From Geosiphon pyriformis (taxonomy: Eukaryota; Glomeromycota; Glomeromycetes; Archaeosporales; Geosiphonaceae): 64,000 bases of DNA. The position numbers and the translations under genes were made by a program. Of the stretch, positions 39,901 to 51,449 are shown in pieces. The notes beneath the pieces were generated by a model. That model had not been told where the DNA came from. It was given only the letters and a program-made list of their open reading frames with translations, and ran no database searches. The stretch is from the NCBI GenBank assembly GCA_016748015.1, contig JAAOMT010000183.1, positions 229,500 through 293,499 on the forward strand. The letters are read 5' to 3'. Numbering within the stretch: the stretch's first letter is position 1; every line of letters begins with the position of its first letter.

Positions 39901-39981
39901 ACTATTGATTTCCATTGAAAGGGATACTACATCCTCTTTTTTCTCCAGCCCTAATATAGTGTTTAACTCAGTTTGAAGCAT
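36910..39981 (-). CDS. HAK/KUP family potassium transporter
   Basis: Ten exons by eye, all in phase: 39981-39868, 39756-39714, 39623-39537, 39451-39424, 39338-39243, 39161-38889, 38827-38290, 38223-38175, 38104-37980, 37890-36910 (777 residues, a usual length for the family). Family signatures: [16 protein letters not shown] near residue 55, [94 protein letters not shown] and [17 protein letters not shown]. There are about ten to twelve hydrophobic segments, then a long cytosolic tail with a KUP C-terminal region ([20 protein letters not shown]). The predicted role is plasma-membrane potassium uptake. Oddities are a 28-nt exon 4 and a GC donor (AAG|GCAAGT) after exon 1. Confidence 0.9.
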
Positions 39982-42900
39982 GTGAATTACGAAATGATGA
40001 ATTAAGGTTGAGACTTTTCGAAGTACAAGTTATTTATTTTCATAAGCAACAAGAAATTTCAAATTTAGCCCACAGATAAAATCCATTTCCGTTCTCGGGC
40101 GTCTACCTGCAGCTTCAAGGTTTTAATATTAAATTTTTTACATTAAATTTTAATTGGGAATATGCAAGTAATATAATTGTCACGATGATGATGATATTTA
40201 ACGATTTTTTGAATATCTCATTTTTGCGATAGTATTGATTCAAAAATTGGGAGAACATTACCAGGTTTGTCAAAGATTATATGGTCTTTTTCATTATTAC
40301 TCTTCTCAGAATATTTTTTTGAAATAGAAAATGGTCTAATCTTGTTCTATACGCTTATAGAAAAGGCTTGAATATATATACATGTAATAAAGAAGTAAAC
40401 TAAAAATATTATTTTGAATATAATAAGCCGATAAATAATGATCCATAAAAAACCGTCTAATAATATTGGATGCGACGCTTTAGTGATTAACTCACCTTAA
40501 ATTTGTTTAACTCATAGCTAATTAAATTTTAATTTTCTTTTTAAACACTAAGCTTTTTTTTATAATTGTCGATCGGGGAACCAATGATTTCTGAGATCTT
40601 GATTTTTTAAAGTTTAAATAAAAGATTTAAGTATCTAAAAGCATTAAAATTTTACGCCTATTACATAAATTGTGCTAATATCATATTGATAAAAACAGAA
40701 TGAAATCTTGGCATTTTAAAAAAAGAAATTAAGATCAAAGGTAAATGAGAGCGTCAACATGAAAATAGAATGGTAATAAGATTATTTTATTATCGATCTG
40801 AAATTTCAAATAAATGTATCCCTTTTTTTAAAAATTTAAACCATTATTATTCACATCATTAACATAATAAATCGGGCAAGGCTGAGGTTGAAAAAAATTT
40901 CTTTTTAGATTGGTTTTTCTTGATCCCTTCCTCAAAGAACTTCTGTTTATAAGAAATGACCATTATCTCTATGCAATCATTGATCTAAAGAAGCAAAATT
41001 ACTTTCATAAATTTCATTCTAGATTGTACATACTTTTGGGTTAAAAAAAAGTTTTCATATTTCTAAATACTCGCATGAGTAGGAAAATCTGTACGCTCAA
41101 AGAAATTTAAATACATATGGACATGATCAATCGGAATACCCATAAAAGAGCTTATTGAGGTATCGAATTAAATTTCTAAGATTTCGAGCGACATTATTGA
41201 TCAAAAATGGAAAAATTGAAATTTAACATCATTTGTGAGGTATCTCAACAAAATAATATTACTATATTCGAATTAATTGCTGTTTGAATCAAGTTTTCTA
41301 AGGTAAAGTTATTGAAACTGTGAAAGACTTTCTTTTTTCTAATCTCATCATTGGTATGAAAAATTCTTTAGGTGGCACCCAAAGTGAAAGCCTAAAATTT
41401 ATCCTTTTTAATTTGTGGTAGAAATTCAAGCAAAGCTTGTGAAATTAGTTGATTACTAACAATTCTCACTGAGTAAAAGGCGAAAATCTCATTTTTTGTT
41501 TTCTATATATTTCAACTTGGTACGAGAGCAGGAACCCAAATACTTTTCTTACTGGTTTGATTTTATTTTGTACCTACAACATCTTTAGCATAAAATACTA
41601 TGAGAAATTATGATAGGACTTGTTTGATAAATAAATTAAGGCCTATCTTGAATCTTAGAGTGAATATTAATATTAAATTGGGGAAATAAAATCTAATAAA
41701 TGGTAGGAAGTTTTTGAGAGTATGTTTTTTTGCTAAAGTTGTTTCATATAGACATGGTGATTTAAATCATACATACTGGCTTAGCTTTTAGCTCAAAAAA
41801 TTATAAATCAATATACATGTACAGTCAACTCTTTAAGTGCACGTCTTCTGGGCCAGCCCTAGTGCGTGCATTTAAGGATAATGTGCATTCAAAGAACGCT
41901 TTCAAATTCTAGATCATACAATTTGTGACTAGAAAAGAGCGCGCATTTATGGGAGTTGACTGTTTAATTATGCATCTCTTACTTGAATTCTTTTTATTTA
42001 AGAAACAAACCAGCCTGTTCCAAGAAAAAAGGAATTTAGGTTTATCAAATGTTAGAATGTAATTTTTTTTACTAAATTTATTTTTAAGTTTAGTTCGAAA
42101 GAATAATTTTTACCAAGAGCTTCCTTGTACATGTATCCATAAATCCACAATTTTTCCTTTGTAGATATGTGTCTCGACCCAATCCAGATGTCTATTGATT
42201 TTTGAGATGATATTGTTTTCTAAATTGAAACTTTTGCATTACATATCTTGTGTTTAAAAAAAACTTTTCTAATATTTCTGAAAGCCTAATATGAAATATT
42301 TCAAACTTGAGTGATTTCTGCGTTTTGAGAATATAGTATTGATTCTTGATAGCTTTTGCCGTCTGCTGAGTGAAATATCTTTTTGCGATAATTTTTCATT
42401 TTGAACTATGTTACCTTCGAGCCCCAATCAAAGTTATAATTTCTTCGAAATTCCATTTCTTAATTGAGAAGCGGTCAGTGACTCATTTCATATATTAAAC
42501 TATTTTTTTGCTTATTAAATTTATTATAAAAGGTATTCTCCTAAACTTAAAAAATAACATATACTAATGATTTAAGAATAATTTAACTCGAAACGAAAGC
42601 TAAATAGTGAAGAAACTCTTTAATTTATTTTAAAGTAAGCTTTGGATAAGTCATAAACTTGAAGATGGAAAGTTTTATTTTTAACTTTTTTATTCAAAAT
42701 CTTTAAGTGTAATGTATTTACAAATAAAAATAATGAATTTTTTTTTTGAAAAAAATTCATAATTATTAAAGCAATTAAGAGATTAAATTAAAATTTTAAC
42801 AAGTACTTTGTGCGCTCAAGAACTTCAATAAATTCGAAGTGTGTTTTTTGTGATCATCGTTCAGTAGACATATTTCAATGAAAACAAAAGGAGAATACAT

Positions 42901-43183
42901 TTATTTATTCAAAAGTTGAAAGTTTTTGCTTCACTTAATTCGTCTCTATCTTTAACTTTTAGATGTCATTTTATTCTAGTATTGTAAAATTTCTACTGAT
43001 AATTTGGTAACTCTTAGGTTTTGAAATTTCTATTAAATTCATCGCATTAACATTAGCAAGCGCAAAGTAACTTTTCAGGATTATCGTTTCGAAAGAGAAA
43101 ATGAACTTGCTAATTAAAGTTTTTAGAAGATATTTTTAAAGAAATTAATATTTTAAAAATTGAAAAAAAGTTTTTATTTCCCA
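39982..43183. other. Intergenic region up to the assembly gap
   Basis: No gene recognised. It holds the KUP upstream region, a small inverted-repeat element at 41821-41963 and AT-rich DNA. Confidence 0.5.
41821..41963. mobile_element. 143-bp inverted-repeat element (MITE-like)
   Basis: Begins ACAGTCAACTC and ends GAGTTGACTGT, an 11-bp perfect terminal inverted repeat that continues imperfectly inward (TTTAAGTGCAC against CCATAAATGCG). The interior is short, non-coding and clearly less AT-rich than its surroundings. The CAGT ends resemble pogo/Tc1-group elements, whose target duplication is TA. TA precedes the left CAGT, but TT follows the right one, so any duplication has decayed. Confidence 0.65.
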
Positions 43184-43974
43184 NNNNNNNNNNNNNNNNN
43201 NNNNNNNNNNNNNNNNNNNNNNNNNNNNNNNNNNNNNNNNNNNNNNNNNNNNNNNNNNNNNNNNNNNNNNNNNNNNNNNNNNNNNNNNNNNNNNNNNNNN
43301 NNNNNNNNNNNNNNNNNNNNNNNNNNNNNNNNNNNNNNNNNNNNNNNNNNNNNNNNNNNNNNNNNNNNNNNNNNNNNNNNNNNNNNNNNNNNNNNNNNNN
43401 NNNNNNNNNNNNNNNNNNNNNNNNNNNNNNNNNNNNNNNNNNNNNNNNNNNNNNNNNNNNNNNNNNNNNNNNNNNNNNNNNNNNNNNNNNNNNNNNNNNN
43501 NNNNNNNNNNNNNNNNNNNNNNNNNNNNNNNNNNNNNNNNNNNNNNNNNNNNNNNNNNNNNNNNNNNNNNNNNNNNNNNNNNNNNNNNNNNNNNNNNNNN
43601 NNNNNNNNNNNNNNNNNNNNNNNNNNNNNNNNNNNNNNNNNNNNNNNNNNNNNNNNNNNNNNNNNNNNNNNNNNNNNNNNNNNNNNNNNNNNNNNNNNNN
43701 NNNNNNNNNNNNNNNNNNNNNNNNNNNNNNNNNNNNNNNNNNNNNNNNNNNNNNNNNNNNNNNNNNNNNNNNNNNNNNNNNNNNNNNNNNNNNNNNNNNN
43801 NNNNNNNNNNNNNNNNNNNNNNNNNNNNNNNNNNNNNNNNNNNNNNNNNNNNNNNNNNNNNNNNNNNNNNNNNNNNNNNNNNNNNNNNNNNNNNNNNNNN
43901 NNNNNNNNNNNNNNNNNNNNNNNNNNNNNNNNNNNNNNNNNNNNNNNNNNNNNNNNNNNNNNNNNNNNNNNNNN
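43184..43974. other. Assembly gap (791 N)
   Basis: A run of N that cuts the third Myb gene. Frames translated across it are meaningless. Confidence 0.99.
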
Positions 43975-44314
43975 GAGATGGAAAATAATTTTTCTTTAAA
44001 AGCTCCCAATTATTGCCATGTTCCATAAAAGCCTTTAAAAGTATTTTCTTATCCTCAGAGCTCCATTTTTGGTAGGTTTTTTGGCCAACCATTATATGAT
44101 TACTTAGTTCAGCAACGGGCAACGATTTTTTTTCCTCTATAGAGGCAGGGGAGTTTTGATTTAACCTAACTGATGTGTTAATATGTCGAAGCCCATTTTT
44201 ATAGATTTCGGTGTGTAATAATTTTTTAAATCCTTGACAAGACTGTCTTCCAGAAGGAATCTTTATAAAATTCAATAAAATCATTTGGTAGTGACCGATG
44301 TTTTCAAATGGCAT
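43975..44314 (-). CDS. Myb/SANT protein, N-terminal part only (copy 3), cut by the gap
   Basis: 113 residues are visible before the gap. Repeat 1 is QKWSSEDKKILLKAFMEHGN, then NWELLKKNYFPS, closely matching the copies at 21-23 kb (the HG.NW...YFP signature). The missing 791 nt are enough for repeats 2 and 3. The leader is basic: from Met 11, MILLNFIKIPSGRQSCQGFK and later GLRHINTSVRLNQN, again presequence-like and containing an R-x-I-x-x-S pattern like a processing site. The start at 44314 is the first Met; 44284 (Met 11) gives a better leader. Confidence 0.72.
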
Positions 44315-44385
44315 CTAAAGTTGGGAAATTTTCAGGTGTTAATAAACTGAAAATTTAGAGTAAACGATAACTGTAATTTAAGTTC

Positions 44386-44880
44386 ATGCATCATAAAAAA
44401 ATTACCAAAGGTAACCTATATTTTGATGATCCTTTTTCAATCGGTAATAAGGATCCTGATGAAAGGTTATATGGGGTGTGCTGCAACAAAACCAGACAAA
44501 GCGAACATCAAGCAATTGTAGCTTTGGTTATTGAAAAGGCGTTATCTTTATCTTTTCGTTGGCTTCCTCCTCAGCACTCAGAATAACATTGCTGTTATCC
44601 CAGCTATCATCAAGATAGCTGGAATTAGTCATAAAAGAGATAATCACCTTGAATTACTTTTATCTGAGAGCTGGGCATAAGGTTGGACCGTCGAATGCAT
44701 TCATCTCTGGTGCCCAGCAAGGAGGATTAACCACACCACAAGAGGAAGAGACACAAACGCGGCTCTTTCTGAGACCTCCATCATCCTCTCGTCTGACCAC
44801 CAGCCTCTTCCTCCGTTCCGTCGCGATGCCAATTACACAAGGTACAACCTTTCAAACAAATTCCTTTTAGTCATGACACC
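44386..44880. other. GC-richer island with a hairpin, no clear gene
   Basis: This stretch is less AT-rich than its surroundings and has two overlapping short plus-strand frames (44386-44586 and 44649-44870) without family motifs. A perfect hairpin lies at 44600-44622: a 9-bp stem CCAGCTATC/GATAGCTGG with a 5-nt loop. It may be a transposon fragment or a foreign piece. Nothing more can be supported. Confidence 0.35.
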
Positions 44881-45359
44881 AGGATTGGTTTCCTGTGACT
44901 CCATTTGAGATGAATGAATATGGTGAAGTAGGAGATTTTTAAATTTTTAAATTTTTCTGATTGTTTTATTCCACATGTTCCCTTTGTCTGGGTTTGTTGT
45001 CAAAAAATAAAAAAAGTAAATAAAAAAATATTTATTTTTATAGGCAATTAAACTTTTATTAGTTCGTTGCTTAGTACTGATAAGCAAAATATTTGATTGG
45101 GCCTTTTTTCTGAATTTCGTTTATTTTCTGATTACAAGACAAAAAAAGAATACATTTTTGTTTTTTTGATTATTCACTAAAAGTACATGGGTTAGATTTC
45201 TTATGACTAGCGATCGAATCTTAGTAAAAGCACCCTCAATGAAAATAATTCAGCCACAACTGATGATTAATCATCATCAGAATTACAAACGATGCCAATT
45301 ATGGTAGATTATGTTTTAATTTCAAATTCGCAGGAAAAAGCTCCTTGACCAAGATATTA

Positions 45360-46051
45360 ATGTCACAGATTTTGCCAGACGATGTTTCGAACCTCATTTC
45401 GTGGGATTTACCGCTTGATGTTTTGATCCATATTGTTTCGCAACTTTTGGACAATGCAAGGTTGGAAAATAATTTCGAGACGAAAACTTGACAAGATTTA
45501 CAATCCGATTTTCTTTTTTTTGTTTTCACAGCATTTCTCATGTTTGGAAATTACGAGCAACATCACGAAGCTTTAAAGAGGCTTGCGAGACAGCTATTTT
45601 TGACCATCTGCGTAAGAGATTTCAATGGAGAATCTTCGCAAAGGTAACACGTTCAACTCAGGCTCAATAAAATATTGAAAAATATTAATAAGTCATTCCG
45701 TTTCGGTAGATTGCTGGAGATAGTTGGGATGGATGGGCTCTGAAGCTTATTCGATTAGCGGAACCTGTGCTAAGATTTTCTTTTGTATGTCATCCTCGTC
45801 CAAAGATACTTTCGATCGACAATGATAATTATTGTTTTTGGATTGAAGCAAAAATGTCTTCAGATCGAATGTTTCGTCCAGTACATCCAGCCGAGGATTG
45901 GCAAAAAGCGCCTAAAACATGGAGTAATATCATGATTCAGTCAATCTGGAAAGAAATAGAGGGGAAAAAAGCTAAAACTGTGATAGTTTTTGGCGTTGAT
46001 ATACTTTCAGAATGTCATCTGTTCGGAAGAATGGAGAATTTATTTCATTGA
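45360..46051 (+). CDS. F-box-like protein, short
   Basis: Three exons, 45360-45460, 45532-45643 and 45710-46051 (184 residues), with consensus acceptors. The F-box-like start is LPLDVLIHIVSQLLDNASIS, then HVWKLRATSRSFKEACETA. The Leu-Asp-Val and helix spacing fit fungal F-box domains and differ from the other four F-box genes here. The C-terminal part (DGWALKLIRLAEPVLRFSFV, then FVCHPRPKI, and a Trp-rich segment ending DWQKAPKTW) has no family I recognise and no LRR pattern. A Skp1-binding role is inference. Confidence 0.62.
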
Positions 46052-46439
46052 GAATGGTAAAAAACTTGACAAATTGTATCAGATTTTTTGTGATTGCTTG
46101 GGCTTTTCTGCGGTACCCAAATAACTTATTTTCGGAAAAGAGAAGCAATTTTTAATGTTTCGCCGTAATATTTTACGTCGACCTCGCTCATTAGATTTTT
46201 ATGTCTCTGAAGATATCATTTTTACTTTAAAAATTTTTAATCTTCAATCATAGCACTGGAAAATCAGAATTGCTCTAATTTGTTTTTATGTAACAAAAGT
46301 TATTGTATCACCTGAGAAGATTTAGATATCATGTCTATTTTTGTAAATTTATCAATTAGAATTTGTTAATTAATTTATGTACGAATATGCGTGTAAATAA
46401 ATGATTGTGTTATGCTTCTATTACCACCTTGTTTACCCT

Positions 46440-46545
46440 TTCTAACATCTGCTATTTTATTGGAGCCAATCAAGAACCTCAATATTATTGTCCCTCAAAC
46501 CACTTCTTGGTAATGTTTGGGGTCATTATCCGTTAGAGGGTGATG
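46440..46545 (-). pseudogene. Tc1/mariner-like transposase fragment
   Basis: The minus strand reads DNDPKH, then KKWFEG, then NNIEVLDW in three frames. These match the DDE block DNDPKHTSK..KKWFEENNI.VLDWP of Tc1-like transposases. Frameshifts occur between each piece. No ends were found. Confidence 0.55.
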
Positions 46546-47901
46546 TTTTGTGTATCCAAATCAACTTGATGATCATTAAGACTTTTGATTTTTATATCTT
46601 GTAATTAAAATAGGACGATTTAAAATGTTTATCTGTATACAGTAAAATTTTCTGAAACTACTGGCAACTACCATCTTTTTCACTTCATACTGGTGACTTG
46701 TTAGAAATTTTATCGGTTTATTCTATATCAATGGAGGATAAATATTCTTTTTTTTTATTTTTGTGAGCTAATTCCAAAAATGACAGGAAATGATGATAAA
46801 TCAATTAAGAGGTTTGGTGTTCCCTTCCAATTAAATTTTGAATAATTTTTTTTTAAAGTCGTGCCGACAACGATGACTTCCTGAAATACCTATTTTACAT
46901 GATCTTATAAACATAATTTTATAATAGAAATAAGGCAATACTTGAGAGAAAAAAATATCTTGATTAAGGTTTCACATTTTTTAAAAGTAAAAGATCTTGA
47001 AAAACTTAAGAGTTACAAAAATTATTGGCTACCTAGCTTCGAAATCAAGGTGAATAAAAATATTTCAATATTTTTTCCTGAAGGTATATGTTTTGTATTT
47101 AGAAATTAAGTATCCTTTTTAATTTATCATGTTTTATTAACAATACCATTTATTTAAAATAAAATTTTTTGAAAAAAAGTAAAAAAAGTATCTTTCAATC
47201 AAAGTTTTAATCTAAAAAGTAAAATACAAAGCAAGGAAGTTTAAATCAAAAAATTTTCTAATCCAAAGATTTAAAATTATTTTGAATATATATCACATTT
47301 TTCAAAAACCTTATACATATATTTATAAAAGCTAAGGGAGTTGGCAGAGAAAATAATAAATTCTTTGGTTTGATGAATTTAAAAGATTATAAACCTCATA
47401 GTTTTACATTATATTCTATAGAATTCCTTCAATTTTGAACTCAAAAATTTTTGGAATAAAAGGGCAACATATTACAATACGTCCATACATACTTCTGAAG
47501 AAAATTTCCAGCTTTCCTTGAGACCAAACTAATAAATTTTGCTTGCTAGGATTAGAGAACAAAATAAATCTAACAGCTGTTAAGGCGAAAAATGCTGGAA
47601 CCCTGAACAATTGTAAAAGATAACTAACCGTGAATTAATGAAGAATGAAGCAATTATTAAGTTACTAGGTTTAAAGCTCAAGATCATTCCGTTAATCGAA
47701 GTGGGTCATAATACGTGTAAGTTAAAATAGTAGCATTAGATTCTATACTTTTGATATTGTGAAAAAGGTAGTTAATTTCCTTTATCAAAGTATTCATATT
47801 ATTCGAAAACCTAATCTATCTCAATAGATTTTTAAATAAAAAAAAAATAACCACAACTAAACTTGACATTTTCAATTTCGAAATCTTTCATCAAAAAATA
47901 T

Positions 47902-49213
47902 CTAAGACACTCCTTTTACACAATGTTCTTCTGACATCAGATGTCCAAAATATGGTCCAAGATGGGGCCCATTGTCTTGTGCCAATTGACTTTCGTGATA
48001 CTTATTATTGCAAACCTAAAAATTAGCGAGTTAGTTCATTAGTTTTTTGATTGGATGATTTTAAAATAAGAGTAAAAATAAAACCAGATGTAAAAAGTAT
48101 CTTACCTCACTCTCTAAAATATCTAGTGAAGTGAGATCCGTTCCGCCAATACAAAGGTAAACTTTATCAGAGCCATTTTCACATTCACAATCTTGTTCGA
48201 CTATATACTCGGCAATAGGATGCCTTAAAAGTAGTTCAGTGTCCTTCTCCTTTGGGTCCTTTAGGAATGTCAATCGTGGCACATAATCATTTGTGTGTAT
48301 GATTCGAAAGACGTTTAAATTTGGTTGTCTATTTATTATATTTACGAAATTTCTGTTCCCAATACGAGGTCCACCAAAGGTATAAACAAAAACCTGAATC
48401 TTGCTTATTGACTCTCTTTTACTTAGATCTATACCTAGTAAAACTGCATATGCTAGTTAGTATAAGAGCAAAAACATAGGATAAGTAAGGTTGTGGTTAT
48501 AATTTTTCCAGAATTTAGGACGGTAACTCACCACCACTAAGACTATGCCCAGTAATCGAAATTCGTTCTAAAGTTTTAACTCCATTCAAAGGGGTTTTTA
48601 GAATCTCGCTTTGTTTCAACACTGCTCTTTCCACTAATTTGTAACTTTGAAAAATTTCTTTAATAATCCATGGGACATTCTTCTTTCGAGTAGTTAAATA
48701 TTTCATTAGCTGGTAATCCTTATTAAGCCACTCTGATCTAGTAAGAACTGAAGCTTTTATTGATATAATCAAATGAGTGGGAGTTTCTTCTATTTTGACT
48801 ATTTTTAAAGATAAAAAAATCATCAAATTATGGAATGAGAATACTTCCAACTGAGTTAAAACATTTATAAATTACCATAAGTTTGGTCCCCAATTAAATA
48901 TTCTTCATTTTTAACAAGTTGCCTATCATTAAATAATTCCGTATTTTTTGGTTTCTTAGGGGTAGAACCTGCTATTTTAAATGATTTATTTTCGTAACTT
49001 CGACGGCGAAGTAAAAATTTTGTTGACTTTATTTTGCGTATGATTGTATCCTTGATTGTCTTTGGATATGTCAACTAAATTGTTTTTATTGTAAACCATT
49101 GAATATGCTCTGAACAACTCTAAAGTGAGGAATAATCCGGCTAAAACGATTATGAAGAACAAATATCTTTGAAAAAAAGCATTTTTAGGAGTGAATGTAG
49201 TACTCGTTAACAT
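47902..49213 (-). CDS. Membrane-anchored class 3 (alpha/beta-hydrolase) lipase
   Basis: Five exons, 49213-49076, 49026-48876, 48798-48532, 48443-48106 and 48015-47902 (335 residues). The N terminus has one membrane helix (YLFFIIVLAGLFLTLELFRA). The core matches class 3 lipases: strand THLIISIKAS, nucleophile elbow ITGHSLSGG (Ser is the predicted nucleophile), YTFGGPRIGNRNFVN, RIIHTNDYVPRLTFL (acid residue), and the terminal GPHLGPYFGHLM (His). The nearby conserved FRGT is replaced by SIKAS, and the elbow is GHSLSGG rather than GHSLGG. A short Cys-rich stretch (EQDCECENGSDKVYLCIGG) precedes the last exon. Expected role: hydrolysis of acylglycerols or phospholipids at a membrane. The first intron (49075-49027) is the least certain. 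An upstream Met at 49282 is possible. Confidence 0.78.
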
Positions 49214-49620
49214 TTGTAATTTTTTTTTGATTAGAAATCTCCAACTTATAAAATTATAATATTGAGAACGTACTATTTTCATCTTTAAAAATATTAATTA
49301 TTCTAAAATTAATATTCTTTTGACCATTATATAGTGTTTACACTAAAGCGATAGCTTTTGTCTGTTTTCAAGAGATCAAAAAAAATATCCTAACAATGTT
49401 ATCATCTAATCCTAAAATATAAATACGGACAATTTGATAACTATAAACAATAATGACGCGTTTGATATCCCTAATCCAACCAAGGAAAAAGATATACCAT
49501 CAAAGACAAAATTTCAGTTTTCCGAATAATATTCAAACAATAATTTAGATGTATGTCTTAATTAAAAACATTTCAAATTGAGATTTTAAAGAAATTGTAT
49601 TTCTTTCACTCTCGTAAACT

Positions 49621-49905
49621 TTATGTCTACAAAAAAGGGCCAGATTCCTGACATTCATCGTCCTGACCGCTTACGCAAGTTTACTCGCCAAATCAGCAAA
49701 ATTGTATAAGCGAATTATTTCGTTACGGTAGCCGAAATCAAACCACGACTCCAAGAAATGGATCCGGGGTTCAAAGTCGGCGAACGAACTGTCCGGGACG
49801 AGCTTTGTGTCACTCTCCTCATCGAAAGCTCCAAGGAGAATCGCTTGTAATGGGCACGTGACTATTTCCATTCCCCGACGAGACAACTTTGGAAACACCT
49901 TTTTG
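49621..49905 (+). pseudogene. Tc1/mariner-like transposase N-terminal fragment
   Basis: One plus-strand frame, with two in-frame stops, reads RPDRLRKFTRQISKIV, then NYFVTVAEIKPRLQEM, KVGERTVRDEL, and WARDYFHSPTRQLWKHLF. This follows the helix-turn-helix and linker of Tc1 transposases (TAAEIK...SVRTVRR.L...FAREH...W..VLF). It is truncated before the DDE catalytic domain. The composition is less AT-rich than its surroundings. Confidence 0.65.
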
Positions 49906-51449
49906 TCATAATTTCATGATGGACAACCTATAGCATCATCATCAATGGCAAATCATTCCTTCAAGCTGACAATTAGCGTTTGGTTTTCATCTATTTAGAA
50001 TAATTTGAACCATCATACCTAGAATGTAATAATAATAAACCACCTTTGTGACAATGAGGCCAGGAAATGTGAACATAAATAGGTGTTCCAGCGAGTAATG
50101 ATCTAAAAAACATTTCTAATAATATATTCATTAAGAATACTTTGGGTTTTGCAGCATAGCCTGAAGAAAAGTAAAATGAATTTTGGCAAAGAAGAAAACA
50201 TGCATCTGTAGGTTCTATTGAGCTGGGAGAGGAAGAGTGGGTAAACCTTCCGTATATAATCAACAACATGCCTAGTCATAATCAAGCTTGTATAGATGCC
50301 ACACTAAATATTATTAGTTTTTATTAATTTTTTTATATTATAGCGTTGGTCTTAAGATATCTTTTATAAATTTTTCTCACCACCAGCTTGGTTGACATGA
50401 GCTGTGAACCCCAAGATAAAATTTACAATTGGGACATTTTATACCCAGGTATCCTAAAAATATGCGGCACGATTTTTTTATCTATAAAATATAAAATCCC
50501 ATTCATAGCCATATTGAAACTTTCGTTTGAAATTTTATTTTTAATTTTTTTTGAGATATTTTGTCATAGGTTTCTTTTTAGAAACATCTTTTTAGCAAAT
50601 GGAAAAATTTTAAAATAGATTTATCACAAGATTTCATCAATTATTTACCCCATTATTATTTTTCAAAAATCTCCAATTGGATATGCAATTATTTGCATAA
50701 TCTTTTTTCGGATCATTAGATTCTCAACCTTTTTTAATTTTCCAAATATGTGGTATCTTGTACAACTCATTTGGTCATACCTGTTTTATTGTACACCATA
50801 AAAGTAGTTAATTAGTTATAATTTCATAGTTTCAAAAACTGAAAAATCCTAGCATCAAATACTTTACTACTAAAACTTTTTTCCGTTTTCGTTCTTTAAG
50901 GAGATAGCTTTTTAGTTATTTTACAAAATCAAGCCATATTTTGATTTTAACAACAATGTTTGGAAATGTTTAAATGGAAAAAAGCTGACTTCAAATATTT
51001 AGGCCTCTTGCTCTTTATCAGGCTAAAAACATTTTTTTTTTTTTAAACAACATCCGAAATATTTTAAATAGTCCAATTATTTTGGTGAAAATAATTATTT
51101 ATTAGGCTATTTAAAGAAAACTATTCATATTATATTGCCTTGTGTTACAAAATTTTTATTGAGAATTTTCTCTTGGTAAATCTCAATAAGAATATGAGTA
51201 CAAAATAGGTTTAGGTTGCTCAACAAGCTTGTTTCTATTAAAGGTACTTTTTGCGTGATTCAAGTTTTTGAATTTAAGGAAAAATGCGCAGTCCAGTAAC
51301 GAAATAAATTTAAAATAATTTCTGTTGTTTAAAAGTAGTTGCAGTAATTTATAAATAAGATCAAGGTGATTTGTTTTTGAGACAAAATTTTTATGCGTTC
51401 ACTCAAGAAACATTAAAAATAATTAAAATTTGACTTTTGAAAAAGAAAA
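49906..51449. other. Intergenic region
   Basis: Overlapping short frames at 49991-50285 (minus) and 50388-50618 (plus) have no motifs I can use. I see no gene. Confidence 0.4.

Noticed and set aside
43110-44314. Open frames of 279-389 codons crossing the N block
   Set aside because: Their length comes from undetermined bases. Only the part at 43975-44314 on the minus strand has real coding signal.
49991-50285. Overlapping minus-strand frames of 60 and 92 codons
   Set aside because: The two frames overlap out of phase and neither shows a domain. It could be old transposon sequence, but I cannot show it.
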